Assembly: GCA_030434245.1 (NCBI GenBank)
Contig: JAUISX010000007.1
Location: forward strand, 1 to 45,018
Length of the DNA stretch: 45,018 bases
Source: Porphyromonadaceae bacterium W3.11
GTDB taxonomy: Bacteria; Bacteroidota; Bacteroidia; Bacteroidales; Porphyromonadaceae
Direction of reading: 5' to 3'
Shown one piece after another: positions 43,536 through 45,018 of this stretch (positions are counted from its first letter, which is position 1; each line of letters opens with the position of its first letter). The translations under genes and the position numbers were made by a program. Below the pieces are notes generated by a model. The model was given only the letters and a program-made list of their open reading frames with translations. It searched no databases and was not told the origin of the DNA.

Positions 43536-45018
43536 TTAGAGCTTTATTCCTTGTTCTTGGCTTTGCAGCACATTACCTATGCCTATTTTTTCCTTGGTAT
43601 GCTTACGAATAGTGTAGCGGAGAAGAATCCAAGGTCGGAAACCAAGGTCTGTCTGCCTATTCCAGTTGTAAGATTTGAAGGAGCCAGTCTCCGAGAAGGT
43701 TTCAGTCGTCAGAGCACCAGTAAAGTTTTGCAGAGCCACGGCAATATAAAAGTCAGGAGTGATATTATAATTAACCTGTAATTGTGCAAAGGTGGGTCTA
43801 AAATACTGAGTTCTAGACTGAGGAGTATAGCTATACTTTTGCCAGCTAATATCAGCACCAAACATCCACTTACCCTTGTACCACCACACACCAGCATTGA
43901 CTAGGGGCATAGTCTTTACCTCTTGCCCCTCAAAGTAGTAGCGATTTTGTCCACCTCCTACATAAGCGTAGCTCAAACCATCCCTAAAGTTATAGTTAAT
44001 GTTTGCTCCCCAATATAAGAAGTCAAACTTCCCGTCATTCTGATAAGTGTTGACCCGAACTCCTTGATCAATATAGGAGTATGGGGTAATCCTATCAGTA
44101 TAATGATTATAGGTAACGGTCAGAGGAGTGAGGAAGAATCGCCCCAATCTAAGCCTATAATTGAGCCCTACTGTATGCATCTGCTCAGGCATGAGCAGGT
44201 GATTACCTCGTGTAACTACTAGAGGGTCACTAGAAGTGTTGTAGGGATTAAGTTGTCCTACACTTGGGCTGGTATTAGTCAGATTATAATTGAGACGAAT
44301 AGTGTTCTTCTTATCAATCACATAGTTGCCAGAAACAGCAAACCTTGGTCTCCAGTAGCTGTTTTTCTCGCCACCCGCATCAAGCCAAATACCCTCCAAT
44401 CCAGCCGAAAGCATATAATTGAGCTTTCCTATTTTGCTTGAGAAAGAGGCGTAGAAGTATTCGTCAAATCGCCGATGATTAAAGATAGGCAATTGCTCAC
44501 TCACCTGCTCGATCTTATCATTGATCCACCGTGTATTACTTCCGATATCAATACTACTTCCACTTTCCAACTGCTTAGTGTAGTTGACCTCAAGATTCAT
44601 AGAGGAGCGCTGATTGTCGTATTCAAATAGGTACTTATTCTCTACCCCTCTACTATACGCCTCTATGTGGTCGCCATCAAGTTTATTACGATTCTTATTG
44701 TACCAGTATCTCGCCTGCAACTGAGATTTGTCCTTAAAGTCGTGCTGGTAAAATAGACCTCCCGTTAGGATATAGCTATTATCTACACTATTAGATGATA
44801 GAGTAAAAGGAGTTTCTACTGCTTGTCTTAGCGTTCCTGCTCCACTCATTTCACTCCAATCCTTCTTCTTATTGCCATAAAACTGGGCTGCCATATAGTC
44901 CCTCTCCCCAATCTGCCATTTGAGGATTAGGTCACCATTCACGCCACGGTTATTGACTAAAGAAGCGCCCTTGCTAGCTTTGTGAAAATCAGTATCCTCC
45001 TGCCATTGCTCATAGTCG
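43536..45018 (-). CDS. TonB-dependent-receptor-like outer-membrane barrel, 3' part
   Basis: The frame is open to the right edge, so the N-terminus (signal peptide, carboxypeptidase-like and plug domains) is outside. The GTG at 44942 is not the true start. About 490 residues of alternating beta strands are visible (NGDLILKWQIGERDYMAAQFYG, LSYAYVGGGQNRYYFEGQ), as in the outer-membrane beta-barrel family (PF14905 type). The C-terminus does not end in an aromatic residue: after PWILLRYTIRK comes a tail HTKEKIGIGNVLQSQEQG. It converges with mobC, 28 nt away. It is either ICE cargo or the first gene outside the ICE. Confidence 0.75.
   Translation of the reverse strand, partial: DYEQWQEDTDFHKASKGASLVNNRGVNGDLILKWQIGERDYMAAQFYGNKKKDWSEMSGAGTLRQAVETPFTLSSNSVDNSYILTGGLFYQHDFKDKSQLQARYWYNKNRNKLDGDHIEAYSRGVENKYLFEYDNQRSSMNLEVNYTKQLESGSSIDIGSNTRWINDKIEQVSEQLPIFNHRRFDEYFYASFSSKIGKLNYMLSAGLEGIWLDAGGEKNSYWRPRFAVSGNYVIDKKNTIRLNYNLTNTSPSVGQLNPYNTSSDPLVVTRGNHLLMPEQMHTVGLNYRLRLGRFFLTPLTVTYNHYTDRITPYSYIDQGVRVNTYQNDGKFDFLYWGANINYNFRDGLSYAYVGGGQNRYYFEGQEVKTMPLVNAGVWWYKGKWMFGADISWQKYSYTPQSRTQYFRPTFAQLQVNYNITPDFYIAVALQNFTGALTTETFSETGSFKSYNWNRQTDLGFRPWILLRYTIRKHTKEKIGIGNVLQSQEQGIKL

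Overview
The window looks like Porphyromonas or a close Bacteroidales relative. The evidence is a tmRNA whose tag reads GENNYALAA, promoters of the Bacteroidota TAnnTTTG type, Mfa/FimA-type fimbrillin, DUF4840 and BACON lipoproteins, a protease with a type IX secretion (T9SS) C-terminal domain, a PorV/PorQ-like outer-membrane protein, and a CTnDOT-style tra/mob conjugation module.

Layout. (1) 1-4974: chromosomal genes (Nif3 end, zinc-ribbon coiled-coil protein, fimbrillin-like lipoprotein, glutaminase, DUF4840 lipoprotein). (2) 4975-5378: tmRNA, whose 3' end is followed directly by an integrase, so it is the probable integration site of an integrative conjugative element (ICE). (3) 5379-~19500: left part of the ICE: integrase, ORF6N, DUF1896, an accessory cassette (8408-9878), a Big_2 lipoprotein, and a transfer operon reading leftward, TraG(truncated)-TraI-TraJ-TraK-TraL-TraM-TraN-TraO-TraQ. 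(4) ~19500-35023: a block of ordinary chromosomal genes: a CobJ-CbiC fusion cut off in mid-CbiC, a DUF4476-like lipoprotein, a selenium cluster (selD, DUF3343, cysteine desulfurase, yedF, divergent mnmH), a cysteine-desulfidase-like gene, and a four-gene operon of two BACON lipoproteins, a T9SS-type subtilisin and a PorV/PorQ-like protein. (5) 35024-37965: two insertion sequences, an IS4-type element with a frameshifted transposase, then an IS256-type element with a perfect 8-bp target duplication. (6) 36451-43507: right part of the ICE: DUF3408/TraB (disrupted), ParA-like TraA, a probable oriT/partition region, MobA, MobB relaxase and MobC coupling protein. (7) 43536-45018: 3' part of a TonB-dependent-receptor-like outer-membrane barrel.

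The two ICE parts are in the order and orientation of one continuous ICE. Missing between them are the N-terminal ~300 codons of TraG, TraE/TraF and the 3' part of TraB. In their place sits the chromosomal block, joined to TraG inside cbiC on the left and ending at the IS4-type element on the right. The ICE should therefore be unable to transfer by itself, and the host's CbiC is also broken. The other notable system is the protease operon at 27681-35004, where paralogous BACON lipoproteins precede a secreted subtilisin and a PorV/PorQ-like partner.
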